Source of the DNA: Ancylomarina salipaludis
GTDB lineage: Bacteria > Bacteroidota > Bacteroidia > Bacteroidales > Marinifilaceae
Length of the DNA: 64,000 nucleotides
Reading direction: 5' to 3'
Assembly: GCF_004122035.1 (NCBI RefSeq)
Contig: NZ_SAXA01000010.1
Span: 62,001 to 126,000, forward strand
In this document: one piece after another, positions 27,470 to 36,937 of the stretch
How positions within the stretch are numbered: the first letter of the stretch is position 1
Layout: every line of letters starts with the position of its first letter
Position numbers and translations under genes: made by a program
The notes under the pieces: model-generated
What the model saw: only the letters and a program-made list of their open reading frames with translations
What the model was told of the DNA's origin: nothing
Databases searched by the model: none

Positions 27470-29862
27470 TAAATTGAATAGTCATGCTCTGATTATAAGT
27501 AAGCTGTAAATATCAGGGTATGACTAGACCCCGTATTTTACCAAACTTGAATCAGGTTAATAAAATTCCCCTCCTTTATGAGGAGGGGTGCCAAGCTCCG
27601 CTTGGCGGGGTGGTGCATTCTCATCAACAAACATCTAAATTTCAATCGAGTTCCCTGAGCCGTTGCATTGAGCGAAGTCGAAATATTGTCGAAGTAGAGG
27701 AGAAATGTTTGGCGAATTGAATTGTCATGCTCTGATTATAAGTAAGCTGTAACTATCAGGGTATGACTAGCCCCCATATTTTATCAAACTTGAATCAGGC
27801 TAATAAATTCCCTTCCAGTTTCCTAAGTCTTCAAACCTTTCTCAATTATAACCACCTCCCCCAAACAAGTTTGGGTACTCCTCCTTAAAAAGGAGGAGAA
27901 ATGTTTGGCGAATTGAATAGTCATGCTCTGATTATAAGTAAGCTGTAACTATCAGGGTATGACTAGACCCCATATTTTATCAAACTTGAATAAGGCTAAT
28001 AAATTCCCCTCCCGCTTCCTGAGCCCGTCGAAGGAGAGGAGGGGTGGCGAGTTTACTCGACGGGGTGGTGCATTCCCATAAACAAACATCTAAATCTCAA
28101 TCGAGTTCCCTGAGCGGTTGCATTGAGCGAAGTCGAAATGTTGTCGAAGGAGAGGAGGAAAGGGTAGAGAACTGAATAGTCATGCTCTGATTATAAGTAA
28201 GCTGCAACTATCAGGGTATGACTAGACCCCATATTTTATCAAACTTGAATCAGGCTAATAAATTCCCTTCCAGTATCCTTAGTCTTCAAAACCTTTCTCA
28301 ATATATAACCACCTCCCCCAAACAAGTTTGGGTACTCCTCCTTAAAAAGGAGGAGAATTTATAATGAAATAATAAGATTTGATTTGACTAACAGTTTCCC
28401 CTCCCGCTTCCTGAGCCGTCGCATTGAGCGAAGTCGAAATGTTGTCGAAGGAGAGGAGTAAAGTGTAGAGAATTGAATAGTGATGCTCTGATTATAAGTA
28501 AGCTGTAATTATCAGGGTATGACTAGAACCCATATTTTATCAAACTTGAATCAGGCTAATAAAATTCCCCTCCTGTATCCTTAGTCTTCAAAACCTTTCT
28601 CAATTATAACCAGCTCCCCCAAACAAGTTTGGTTACTCCTCCTTAAAAAGGATGAGAATTTATAATGAAATAATAAGATTTGATTTAACTAACAGTTTCC
28701 CCTCCTTTATGAGGAGGGGTGCCAAGCTCCGCTTGGCGGGGTGGTGCATTCTCATCAACAAACATCTAAATTTCAATCGAGTTCCCTGAGCGGTTGCATT
28801 GAGCGAAGTCTAAATGTTGTCGAAGGAGAGGAGAAATGGGTGGCGAATTGAATAGTCATGCTCTGATTATAAGTAAGCTGTAATTATCAGGGTATGACTA
28901 AACCCCGTATTTGTCCAGATTTGAATCAGTCTAATAAATTCCCCTCCTTTATGAGGAGGGGTGCCAAGCTCCGCTTGGCGGGGTGGTGCATTCTCATCAA
29001 CAAACATCTAAATTTCAATCGAGTTCCCTGAGCGGTTGCATTGAGCGAAGTCTAAATGTTGTCGAAGGAGAGGCGAAATGGGTAGAGAATTGAATTGTCA
29101 TGCTCTGATTATAAGTAAGCTGTAACTATCAGGGTATGACTAGACCCCATATTTTATCAAACTTGAATTAGTCTAATAAATTCCCCTCCAGTGTCCTTAG
29201 TCTTCAAAACCTTTCTCAATTATAACCACCTCCCCCAAACAAGTTTGGGTACTCCTCCTTAAAAAGGAGGAGTATTTATAATGAAATAATAAGATTTGAT
29301 TTAACTAACAGTTTCCCCACTCGCTTCCTGAGCCATCGCATTGAGCGAAGTCGAAATGTTGTCGAAGGAGAGGAGAAATGGGTAGAGAACTGAATTGTCA
29401 TGCTCTGATTATAAGTAAGCTATAATTATCAGTGTATGACTAGCCCCCATATTTTATCAAACTTGAATTAGGCTAATAAATTCCCCTCCAGTATACTTAG
29501 TCTTCAAAACCTTTCTCAATTATAACCACCTCCCCCAAACAAGTTTGGGTACTCCTCCTTAAAAAGGAGGAGAAATGTTTGGCGAATTGAATTGTCATGC
29601 TCTGATTATAAGTAAGCTGCAACTATCAGGGTATGACTAGACCCCATTTTTTATCAAACTTGAATCAGGTTAATAAATTCCCTTCCAGTATCCTTAGTCT
29701 TCAAAACCTTTCTCAATTATAACCACCTCCCCCAAACAAGTTTGGGTACTCCTCCTTAAAAAGGAGGAGAATTTATAATGAAATAATAAGATTTGATTTA
29801 ACTAACAGTTTCCCCTCCTTTATGAGGAGGGGTGCCAAGCTCCGCTTGGCGGGGTGGTGCTT
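27470..29862. repeat. 2.4 kb non-coding mosaic array of structured repeats
   Basis: Nine copies of one unit (TCATGCTCTGATTATAAGTA..., starting at 27482, 27725, 27921, 28180, 28481, 28856, 29098, 29398 and 29595) are all in the same orientation. Each contains a 13-bp hairpin with G-U pairs (GTCATGCTCTGAT / ATCAGGGTATGAC). Between them are two-hairpin elements. Plus-oriented copies, 47 bp each, lie at 27568-27614, 28699-28745, 28941-28987 and 29812-29858, with a variant near 28007-28073. Minus-oriented copies lie at 27851-27898, 28308-28355, 28609-28655 (degenerate), 29225-29272, 29525-29572 and 29722-29769. A third module (CCCTGAGCGGTTGCATTGAG ... GTCGAAGG) follows several of them. There is no coding potential. 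It is not a CRISPR array because the spacers themselves are repeats. Confidence 0.93.
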
Positions 29863-30189
29863 CACACACACAAGCCTTAACTTAATTTTATTCTTTCTAT
29901 TTAATGCCTGCTAATCATTTTACTTCTCTGGTAAATACTGTTTATTTAATTGTTTTCATAAATTTGATAGACTTTATTATTTAAAAAAATAATAGAAGAC
30001 CACAAAGCTTTACAAGATATACTCTATAAGGAAATATTGTTCAGGTTTTTTGAACAAATAAACGAGTTGTGGTGCATTATAACTGAACTTGTACACTTTT
30101 GTCAAGCTCTATCAAAAAATGGCATATATAACAGAATATGAAATTAAATAAAGCCTAAGATGATTACAAATAAATAACATAAAACGAAC

Positions 30190-31098
30190 ATGCCTAATCA
30201 TGAATTAAGCTCTGAAAATCTTTATCACTTTAAACAAGATTATAAAATAATTGAATCTATCTTGAAAAATGGATTTAGACATACAAAATGGAATGAATCA
30301 ATACCATACGAGAATTTAATACAGCAAAATTTCATTGTCTGCTTTTGTGATATTAGAATAGAAGATTCTCGTAGTCACAGAGCTTGCTATGGCAACAATG
30401 CTATTGTACTTACAAAAGAATGGGGAATTAACAATGGTGTTTCACCTGTACGATATGTACATGAAAATTCACCTGGCATCTCTCAAGACTATATCCAGAG
30501 CAAGAACAGATATAGGGATATTAGACAAAGATCTAATGGTCGGGGTGATGATGTACTTAAGGAATATGTAATTTTTTCTGTATTAAAAGATTCTGATAAA
30601 CTAAAATCTGATACATTCCAGACTGAAATTAATGAAAACCCAGCTTTATTAAGAGAAATGTCCGAACTGGAAACTGAGTACAGAGATATATATCATATTT
30701 TAACTAGATATAAAAAGGGAAATGTTTTAGCAAAATTTTTGCGTTCACTTATTAATAGGATTTTTGAACTACACAACGAATTAGAAAGAAGAGATTCGTA
30801 TATGCGGATTTACAAAGATGATTTTACTCAACCAGCAAATAATCATACTATTCATGATAAAATTTTATATGAAGAGAAAGAATGGCGTTCAATAAAATAC
30901 CGCGATATATCAGAGAAGAGTGACTTTTTGCCTGTTAGCTATAATTTAACTTTCAATGAAGATGATATCGTTGCAATACTGGTAGAGGACAAAGAAAAAA
31001 AGGATTCTCTAATTCAATTTTTAAGTACAAACAGCACTTTAGTTAATGCAACTAAAACAATTCCTAAAATTGAAATAATAACTAATTTTAAAGAATAA
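30190..31098 (+). CDS. AbiGi-like abortive-infection protein
   Basis: In this 302-residue protein, residues 10-130 match the AbiGi family pattern (putative abortive phage resistance protein): an opening YHFKQDYKIIESILKNGF, then IVCFCDIRI, a His-Arg-x-x-YG segment and the hallmark KEWGINNGVSPVRYVHE. The rest is charged and partly helical (EMSELETEYRDIYHIL). In the lactococcal AbiG system AbiGi is encoded with AbiGii, the presumed toxin. No AbiGii-like gene is visible here, and the next gene encodes a PD-(D/E)XK protein instead. It sits between the repeat array and a large palindrome, in AT-rich DNA, which suggests horizontal acquisition. The function is inferred from family resemblance. Confidence 0.72.
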   Translation: MPNHELSSENLYHFKQDYKIIESILKNGFRHTKWNESIPYENLIQQNFIVCFCDIRIEDSRSHRACYGNNAIVLTKEWGINNGVSPVRYVHENSPGISQDYIQSKNRYRDIRQRSNGRGDDVLKEYVIFSVLKDSDKLKSDTFQTEINENPALLREMSELETEYRDIYHILTRYKKGNVLAKFLRSLINRIFELHNELERRDSYMRIYKDDFTQPANNHTIHDKILYEEKEWRSIKYRDISEKSDFLPVSYNLTFNEDDIVAILVEDKEKKDSLIQFLSTNSTLVNATKTIPKIEIITNFKE

Positions 31099-31232
31099 CG
31101 ACACCACAACACACGCTCATAAATAATTGCCGAGACAGTGGCATTCGAAGGTTTCTAGCTCGCATAAACTGCAATGAAACTAGAAAGTAAAACCCTCCGA
31201 AATCGGCAACTATTCATAGCGTCGACCGTTAT
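31095..31232. repeat. 138-bp imperfect palindrome overlapping the end of the AbiGi-like gene
   Basis: The arms pair in several blocks: ATAACG / CGTTAT at the ends, ACGCTCATAAATAATTGCCGA against TCGGCAACTATTCATAGCGT, TTCGAAGGTTT against AAACCCTCCGAA, and TTCTAG against CTAGAA. The stop codon of the upstream gene lies in the first block. A long, bulged palindrome directly after a cassette-like gene is reminiscent of integron attC sites, although the ends do not match the classical RYYYAAC/GTTRRRY core. Confidence 0.6.
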
Positions 31233-31405
31233 ATGCAATTCGCTCTATAAAGGAAAAATTCATTGATTATTGAAGCGAACGATAAAAATATAAATCACTG
31301 AAAATCAAAGACTAATTTTTACCGTTAGTCAGAAACCGATAAATGAACGAGTTAATATAATTAATGAGTATAGAAGGAAATGAAATAATAGAAAAACCTA
31401 ACGCG

Positions 31406-31467
31406 AAAAGCAAGAGTTTGTCAGCTCATACTTGTAACTCCCCTTTGCTTGTCAAACACATGCTTTT
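31406..31467. repeat. inverted repeat upstream of the nuclease gene
   Basis: AAAAGCAAGAGTTTG (31406-31420) pairs with CAAACACATGCTTTT (31453-31467), 13 of 15 positions, around a 32-nt loop. It lies 38 bp before the start of the 961-codon gene and right after a CCTAAC sequence. It may be a second recombination or regulatory site. Confidence 0.5.
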
Positions 31468-31505
31468 ATTGTTTTAACTCGCTTCTGCATTAATGATTCG
31501 ATACT

Positions 31506-34391
31506 ATGAAAGCAACTCCAATATTTACAGATAATTTTTTATCACATTATATTTCTGATTTTAGGATTACTTCTATTCCTGATATCAGGGGTATATCGAT
31601 TGTTATTAAGAGTCTAGTTCAAGAGTTAGAAACAGGAAAATTCGAAACACTCAAAGAAGAAGAAATAAAATCAAGGTTCATTACTCAGTTTTTTGGAGAC
31701 GTATTGGGTTTTAATTATGGTAATTCAAATGAATGGCTGTTGCGTGAAGAAAAGAAATCAATTATTGACGGAAAAAAATCTGACGGTGCATTAGGATACT
31801 TTTATAAAGAAGGTAAAAAAGATGATGTAAGAGCAGTTATTGAATTTAAAGATGCGAAAACTGGAATTGATTCAAAACAAAATAGAAGAGGCGAACAAAC
31901 ACCCGTAGAGCAAGGTTTTTCCTATGCTCCAACAATGGGAGGCAACTGTAAATGGGTTATTGTATCAAATATAAAGGAAACAAGATTTTATATTTCAAAT
32001 GATAGTTCAAAATATCAATCATTTTTTCTTAAAGATTTAGTTAATGAGGATAAGTTAAAATCGTTACTTTTTTTATTTCATAAGGATAACTTTATAAAGA
32101 AAGAAGGTAATTCACAAACTGACCGTTTATTGGAAAAATCAAAAATACTTTCTGAGAAACAAGATTTACCAATTCATATTATTGATAAATTATATAATTG
32201 CATTCATAAATTTGAAGGTTTAGGTTTTGTTGACCCAAACTACATATCAACTCTTTTCCCATTCAATATTCTAGATGAGCATGTGTGGCAATATCATAAC
32301 CGTAACTTATTTACAATAAACGCTGAGCTTTATAAGCTATTATCTGAAATTGAAATTGAAAATAATGAATTGATAATTTCTCAACAATTAAAAAATGAGA
32401 TTGCGACTTCAAATGTAATAGATGCAAGAAATAAACTTGAATCAACATTTATATTCCTGAATCAGTGTATGATTGATGAAATAAGTGCAATAAAGGATTA
32501 CAAACAAATTGAAGCGAAAAATAAAAGAACAATTGGCTTTAGTACCAGACATTCATTTCATTTTAAAGAAAAAGAAGAAGGTATAACAAAAAGAATTCAG
32601 CTATTCGATAATAAGGAGTGTGATTGTTTAAGTTGCAACTTCAGAAGTTTAAACTTTAAAAAACTACTTGAAAAACTAAAAGCTGGTTTAGGCAATGAAG
32701 ATTTAAACACAACAGAGTATGCCTTCGGAAATTATTTAGTAGCCTCGAATAATTACAAGAATGCATATAACATTTTAAAGTCAATTGAAAAAACGACTAA
32801 AGGAAGGGAAACTAAAGAGATTGAATACTTTCTCAGTAAATTAAATATTAAATATTTACACAACTTGATAAGTGATTATCAGTACGCTGATGGAAAGGAG
32901 ATTTTAAACGATATAAAATCCATTGATTTAGACAAAGTCATTTATGATGAAATCGAATTCAGCGTTGATAGGGACGTTAAAAACTATTTAATTGGAATAA
33001 AGGAAGATAAATTAATTTATAAGTTACAAGATAAAATTGAAGATGTTGTATTTCAAATAGAAAAATTAAAAAATCTCTATGACAATGGAGGCGTGCAACA
33101 TGCTGGTCCTAATTTGCCGTTTAATTTATCTCAGGCATATTTTTCTCTTTATCTACATGTAAATAAAAATTATATCATTTATGATGTCTTTAACCGATAT
33201 AAATCTCTCACAGAGAAAGTTTTCAAAGGACTTGTCATAAGTTATCAAACCAAAGAAGTAGGAATAACCGAATTCAATGAGTTTTTTCTAACAGAAGCAA
33301 TACTCCATATTAACCCAAGTGACCTACAGGAAGTACTAAAAGAAATTGATGTGATAAAATTAAACAAACAATGTGTTGATAATTTATTACAAAAGCTCAA
33401 TAATTTTACATTATCATATTTCAGAGATGGCTTGTTCAATGACCATTATAAAAGTTCTTTGATTGAAGAGTATTTAACTAATTATGGGTTTAGAGCTACT
33501 TATAGAAATATCTTCTCAAATTTGTTTACTATTCTTAGAAGGTTAGAAATTGATAAAGAACAATTCAGCAGTTCTAAAAAATCATTATTAAAGTTCTTAA
33601 AAATAGAAACAGAATTAGCATGGAATGATTTAAAACAATTCTCATTTTTTCTTACAGATAAAGGCTATCTATTTGTCCCTGATGAGTTGATGGATATTTT
33701 AAAGATTGCCATTGAAAGAGATGAATTTTATAATACTAAATATACCGATTTGATAGAAACTACTTCTATTGTGATAGGAAAGTTTTATTCTAATTATAAA
33801 ATCGAGAATACAAAACTAATTCAAACTGCAATTCTAAAAAGTAGTTCTGATGATGGTAAACGCGCAAATTACTCTCACCTACTACATTTAATTAAGGTGT
33901 GTAATGAAAAATGCAAATCAATATTAATTGAGATGATAGAAAATGAACTAAATGACAATTTTAGTGGTGATTTTTATTTTGACTTACTTAATAAATCAGA
34001 TTATAATTACAATTCAAATGGATACTTTCAAAAATATTGTGATTATATAAATCAACACAAAGGAAATGGGGTATACAAATATGGGACTTTAAAGCTTACT
34101 GATGGGCTATTTATTAGATTAGTATATTTAATCTATAAATTCAACATTGACTTTGAAATAGAAGAATTAAAAGGATTTACAAATCTTAATGACTTCGAGA
34201 AATGGCTTTTAAATCCTGATACTTTCAATTATGATGACTTTGATGCGAACTGGCTTTTAGACTGTAATAAACCTATGTTCCTAAATAGATTAAAAGGAAA
34301 CGGAGATATTGCTAATGCACTTGATTTAAAATTAATTACTTCTTTTAATTCAGAATTAGCTAGTATGAAGTACAAATATTTCAGAAGGTAA
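31506..34391 (+). CDS. large PD-(D/E)XK nuclease protein with helical C-terminal region, putative defence protein
   Basis: This is a 961-residue protein. Residues 50-160 look like the endonuclease domain of type IIG/type I restriction enzymes: EEEIKSRFITQFFGDVLGF, then Asp93 (KSDGALGYF), Glu113-Phe-Lys115 (VIEFK) and the QGFSYA segment (Gln136). No methyltransferase (no NPPY) and no helicase motifs follow. A cysteine cluster C372-x-C374-x2-C377 could bind zinc. Residues 400-950 are predicted mostly helical with TPR-like pieces (TEYAFGNYLVASNNYKNAYNIL). No signal peptide or membrane segment is present. Codon use is very AT-rich compared with the flanking housekeeping genes. It could be a single-protein or two-gene anti-phage system with the AbiGi-like neighbour; this is inference. 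Confidence 0.7.
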   Translation: MKATPIFTDNFLSHYISDFRITSIPDIRGISIVIKSLVQELETGKFETLKEEEIKSRFITQFFGDVLGFNYGNSNEWLLREEKKSIIDGKKSDGALGYFYKEGKKDDVRAVIEFKDAKTGIDSKQNRRGEQTPVEQGFSYAPTMGGNCKWVIVSNIKETRFYISNDSSKYQSFFLKDLVNEDKLKSLLFLFHKDNFIKKEGNSQTDRLLEKSKILSEKQDLPIHIIDKLYNCIHKFEGLGFVDPNYISTLFPFNILDEHVWQYHNRNLFTINAELYKLLSEIEIENNELIISQQLKNEIATSNVIDARNKLESTFIFLNQCMIDEISAIKDYKQIEAKNKRTIGFSTRHSFHFKEKEEGITKRIQLFDNKECDCLSCNFRSLNFKKLLEKLKAGLGNEDLNTTEYAFGNYLVASNNYKNAYNILKSIEKTTKGRETKEIEYFLSKLNIKYLHNLISDYQYADGKEILNDIKSIDLDKVIYDEIEFSVDRDVKNYLIGIKEDKLIYKLQDKIEDVVFQIEKLKNLYDNGGVQHAGPNLPFNLSQAYFSLYLHVNKNYIIYDVFNRYKSLTEKVFKGLVISYQTKEVGITEFNEFFLTEAILHINPSDLQEVLKEIDVIKLNKQCVDNLLQKLNNFTLSYFRDGLFNDHYKSSLIEEYLTNYGFRATYRNIFSNLFTILRRLEIDKEQFSSSKKSLLKFLKIETELAWNDLKQFSFFLTDKGYLFVPDELMDILKIAIERDEFYNTKYTDLIETTSIVIGKFYSNYKIENTKLIQTAILKSSSDDGKRANYSHLLHLIKVCNEKCKSILIEMIENELNDNFSGDFYFDLLNKSDYNYNSNGYFQKYCDYINQHKGNGVYKYGTLKLTDGLFIRLVYLIYKFNIDFEIEELKGFTNLNDFEKWLLNPDTFNYDDFDANWLLDCNKPMFLNRLKGNGDIANALDLKLITSFNSELASMKYKYFRR

Positions 34392-35196
34392 TATGATTAT
34401 TTATATAAGCTATACTATTATACTCTTCGCATTATGCATATTTAGTATTTCCGCAAAGCTTGATCAGAGACCCCGTATGCCCAAAGTGCCTGAAAGTCCA
34501 TTGAGATTCAATAGATGGATTTAGAGATGTTTGTGCCATTGCCGATGCGCGATTGTATCGCGCACCATTAAATTAGAATCCAAGGGAGTTCTTGTTTTTT
34601 AACTCATTTTATATGTAGGATTCAAATGAGTCTGACTGCCTCAAAAGAATAACCCAAAGCCCCCCGGTTTTGGGTTTTTTTATGCCCTCTCACCAGGTCC
34701 TTCCTTTGGCTCATTTGGAAAATAAAAGCTATAAAACAATAAAATATCTTCGTTTTCGAATAGTCTTTTGATTACTCGGTGTTTAGTGAAAAAGATCAGG
34801 ATTAAAATTCGAGGAAAATATTTGATGTAAAAAATAGTCGTCCCTAATTGTTCGGGAATGCCAATAAAATCAGATTATTTAATCATCCTTAAACGAGTGT
34901 TTTTTGTTGATGAATAAACTTTTTTCGTCCATAAGTGAATTTTAAGTTTGGAAGTTAAAGAATAATTTCTTTAACTTTATTGTAGAAAACGATCCATAGC
35001 TTATTAAAGGTTTGAATCATAAGTTTGACTTGAATGGCTATTTATTCTCTAAAAGTTTCTTCCGGAAGAGCTTTTTATATTGATTTTGAGTAATCAGTAT
35101 AATTGAAATCTAATAATCCCACCAAAAACTTGAAATAAGACTTCCCTTATTTCTAAATACACAATGTTGAATAGTAATGACTAACTAAAATTTTAA
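34392..35196. other. non-coding stretch with hairpins
   Basis: About 0.8 kb without a gene. It holds a perfect hairpin TGCGCGAT-TGT-ATCGCGCA (near 34544-34562), a larger inverted repeat GAATCC...GGATTC (about 34568-34614) and a terminator at 34651-34680. The remaining 500 bp up to the minisatellite show only AT-rich sequence. Confidence 0.5.
34651..34680 (+). terminator. Rho-independent terminator
   Basis: An 11-bp stem beginning AACCCAAA and closing with TTTGGGTT (one G-U pair), loop CCCC, is followed by seven T. It lies 260 bp past the nuclease gene and has no other gene just upstream, so it may end that transcript or a small RNA. Confidence 0.8.
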
Positions 35197-35481
35197 ACAG
35201 AGACGGCAAATTTTCTTACCGGGAATTTCAATCGGCATACAGAGCGGATGAATTTTTATACAGAGAATTTCAATCGGCATACAGAGCGGTCTAATTTTCG
35301 TACAGAGAATCTCAATCGGTATACAGAGACGACTGTTTTTTATACAGAAAATTTCAATCGGCATGCAGAGCGGATGAATTTTCATACAGAGAATTTCAAT
35401 TGGCATACAGAGCGAGCTGATTTTCGTACAGAGAATGTCAATTGGCTTACAGAAAATCTGCCATCTCTTACAGAGAAATAG
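35197..35481. repeat. 42-bp minisatellite (about six and a half units)
   Basis: Units of 42 bp begin at about 35197, 35238, 35280, 35322, 35364, 35406 and a partial at 35448. Each contains two 21-bp halves with a TACAGAG core and the half-unit tail AATTTCAATCGGC. Because 42 is divisible by three the frame stays open on both strands; on the plus strand it reads (Y/H)TENFNRHTER... from 35248 to the stop at 35479-35481 (77 codons). There is no start signal or signal peptide, so translation is doubtful. Confidence 0.85.
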
Positions 35482-35651
35482 ACTTTGACAGGTCGCATTA
35501 TTATTCTGAATAGCTTGGTTTTACTGCCTTGCAGGGTTTCGGGAGGCGATTGCCAAATTTTATAAAAAGCATTGTGAGTTTGTTTGGTTCAGATATGAGT
35601 TTGCCAAACGCAAGAGTGCATTGGTTTTGTAAATCTTTAAAAATTGAAGTG

Positions 35652-36560
35652 ATGAATAAAAAGTATTTAGCTACTCAAAACATGCTGTTTCAATTTAACG
35701 ATTTTATAACAGCACATAAAGCAGAGCTCGAAAGCAAGCCTGTTATTTGGGAATTAATTCAATTGATACTTACTAAAAGCATCGAATTCAATGAGGCTAT
35801 AGGTGTACAAAGTATCAATTATGGAGGGTATACCATCAGTAAAAATCAGAAAAAGGCCATGCTCGCCATTTGTTTGATTCAAATTATCAATCTGTTGTAC
35901 AACGATTGTTTGAAGAATAACAAGATGGATGACATTGAGAACTTTAAATCGACCGAAGGGAAGTTGCTGAATATGTCGTATACAAATCTGTTGAAATATG
36001 CGATGGAAATCGCAAAATATTGTGATAAACATACTGCTGATTGGGCTGCTATTGGCATTACTGAAGCCATGTATACAAGCTTGGGAGACGCCATTACTGC
36101 AATGCGTACTTATTTGCCATTGCCTCAGGAAATGAGAAAGAGGAGAGAGGAGGCAACCAAAACCATTAAGAAAATTGCCAAAGATATTGATGTTTTGCAA
36201 ACCGAAAGGTTGGATAAGCTAATGGAGAGTTTTTATAAAAACTCGAATCCGCTCCTGTATTCGGCCTACCAACAGTCCGTCAGGCGTGATAAACCAGGCA
36301 GTAGTAAAATGGCTCTGGTTGGATCGGTTAAGGATAAAAGAACCAACAAACCCATTACCCATGCTCAAATATTGATCCCTAAGGCTGAAATTGAGCATAT
36401 TATCAGAGGAGAAAAGGGTGGTTTCCGTATCCCAAATCTCGAAGCAGGAACCTTTCCTATTGAGTTTCGGGCTGTCAATTATAAAAGTCAAACGATAACC
36501 CTGGTTCACAATTTTGGTGCGACTGATCGTTTAGATGTGTTTTTGGAGCCCCAATTGTAA
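35652..36560 (+). CDS. unknown protein with C-terminal carboxypeptidase-like regulatory domain
   Basis: The protein has 302 residues from ATG 35652. A TTG at 35529 would add 41 residues but lacks support. The first 205 residues are helical and without known motifs (MNKKYLATQNMLFQFNDFIT...). Residues about 215-302 form a small beta-sandwich of the carboxypeptidase-regulatory type (VGSVKDKRTNKPITHAQILI ... GGFRIPNLEAGTFPIEFRA). There is no signal peptide, so unlike most proteins with this domain it appears cytoplasmic or is exported by an unusual route. It opens an island of five plus-strand genes of unknown function and is separated from the next gene by 377 bp with a strong inverted repeat. 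Confidence 0.7.
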   Translation: MNKKYLATQNMLFQFNDFITAHKAELESKPVIWELIQLILTKSIEFNEAIGVQSINYGGYTISKNQKKAMLAICLIQIINLLYNDCLKNNKMDDIENFKSTEGKLLNMSYTNLLKYAMEIAKYCDKHTADWAAIGITEAMYTSLGDAITAMRTYLPLPQEMRKRREEATKTIKKIAKDIDVLQTERLDKLMESFYKNSNPLLYSAYQQSVRRDKPGSSKMALVGSVKDKRTNKPITHAQILIPKAEIEHIIRGEKGGFRIPNLEAGTFPIEFRAVNYKSQTITLVHNFGATDRLDVFLEPQL

Positions 36561-36647
36561 ACGATGAAAGTCTTATGGAGGTAAAGTTTTGTTAGTCTGG
36601 TTTTTATGGGAAGTTTATTTTGTGTTCATTTTTACTGTTTGATGCCT

Positions 36648-36688
36648 GCGTAAAAATACGTGCATGAACAAAACACGTATTTTTACGC
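36648..36688. repeat. perfect 15-bp inverted repeat between two island genes
   Basis: GCGTAAAAATACGTG (36648-36662) and CACGTATTTTTACGC (36674-36688) are perfect complements around an 11-nt loop. It may terminate the upstream gene (88 bp after its stop codon, followed by TATTTT) or act as an operator. Confidence 0.75.
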
Positions 36689-36937
36689 TATTTTCCCATG
36701 AATATATTGATAAACTTTATAATGTTGTTTTGGATTAAAACCCCTTTAAGATGAGAGATATAAAATAGGATTGTTTAATAAATAAAGACATTAAAAAGGA
36801 AGGAGGTTCAGTGACTATAGTTTAAGCATAAGCGAATACCACAAGCATATCGGATTTAAGTGCGAATTAAGTATCAATATCATGTGAGTAAACGCCTATG
36901 CCCTATTCAATTTTAAAATAAAATTAAAACCAAAATT

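Noticed and set aside
27520-27720. 66-codon frame inside the repeat array
   Set aside because: It runs through a two-hairpin element and its neighbours. Other copies of the same repeats do not keep it open.
27470-29862. CRISPR array
   Set aside because: The repeats are long (over 90 bp), spacing is irregular, the intervening segments are themselves repeats, and no cas genes are in the window.
35197-35481. CRISPR array or coding repeat gene
   Set aside because: There are no unique spacers, only contiguous 42-bp units. The open frame is explained by the unit length being divisible by three, so translation is not assumed.
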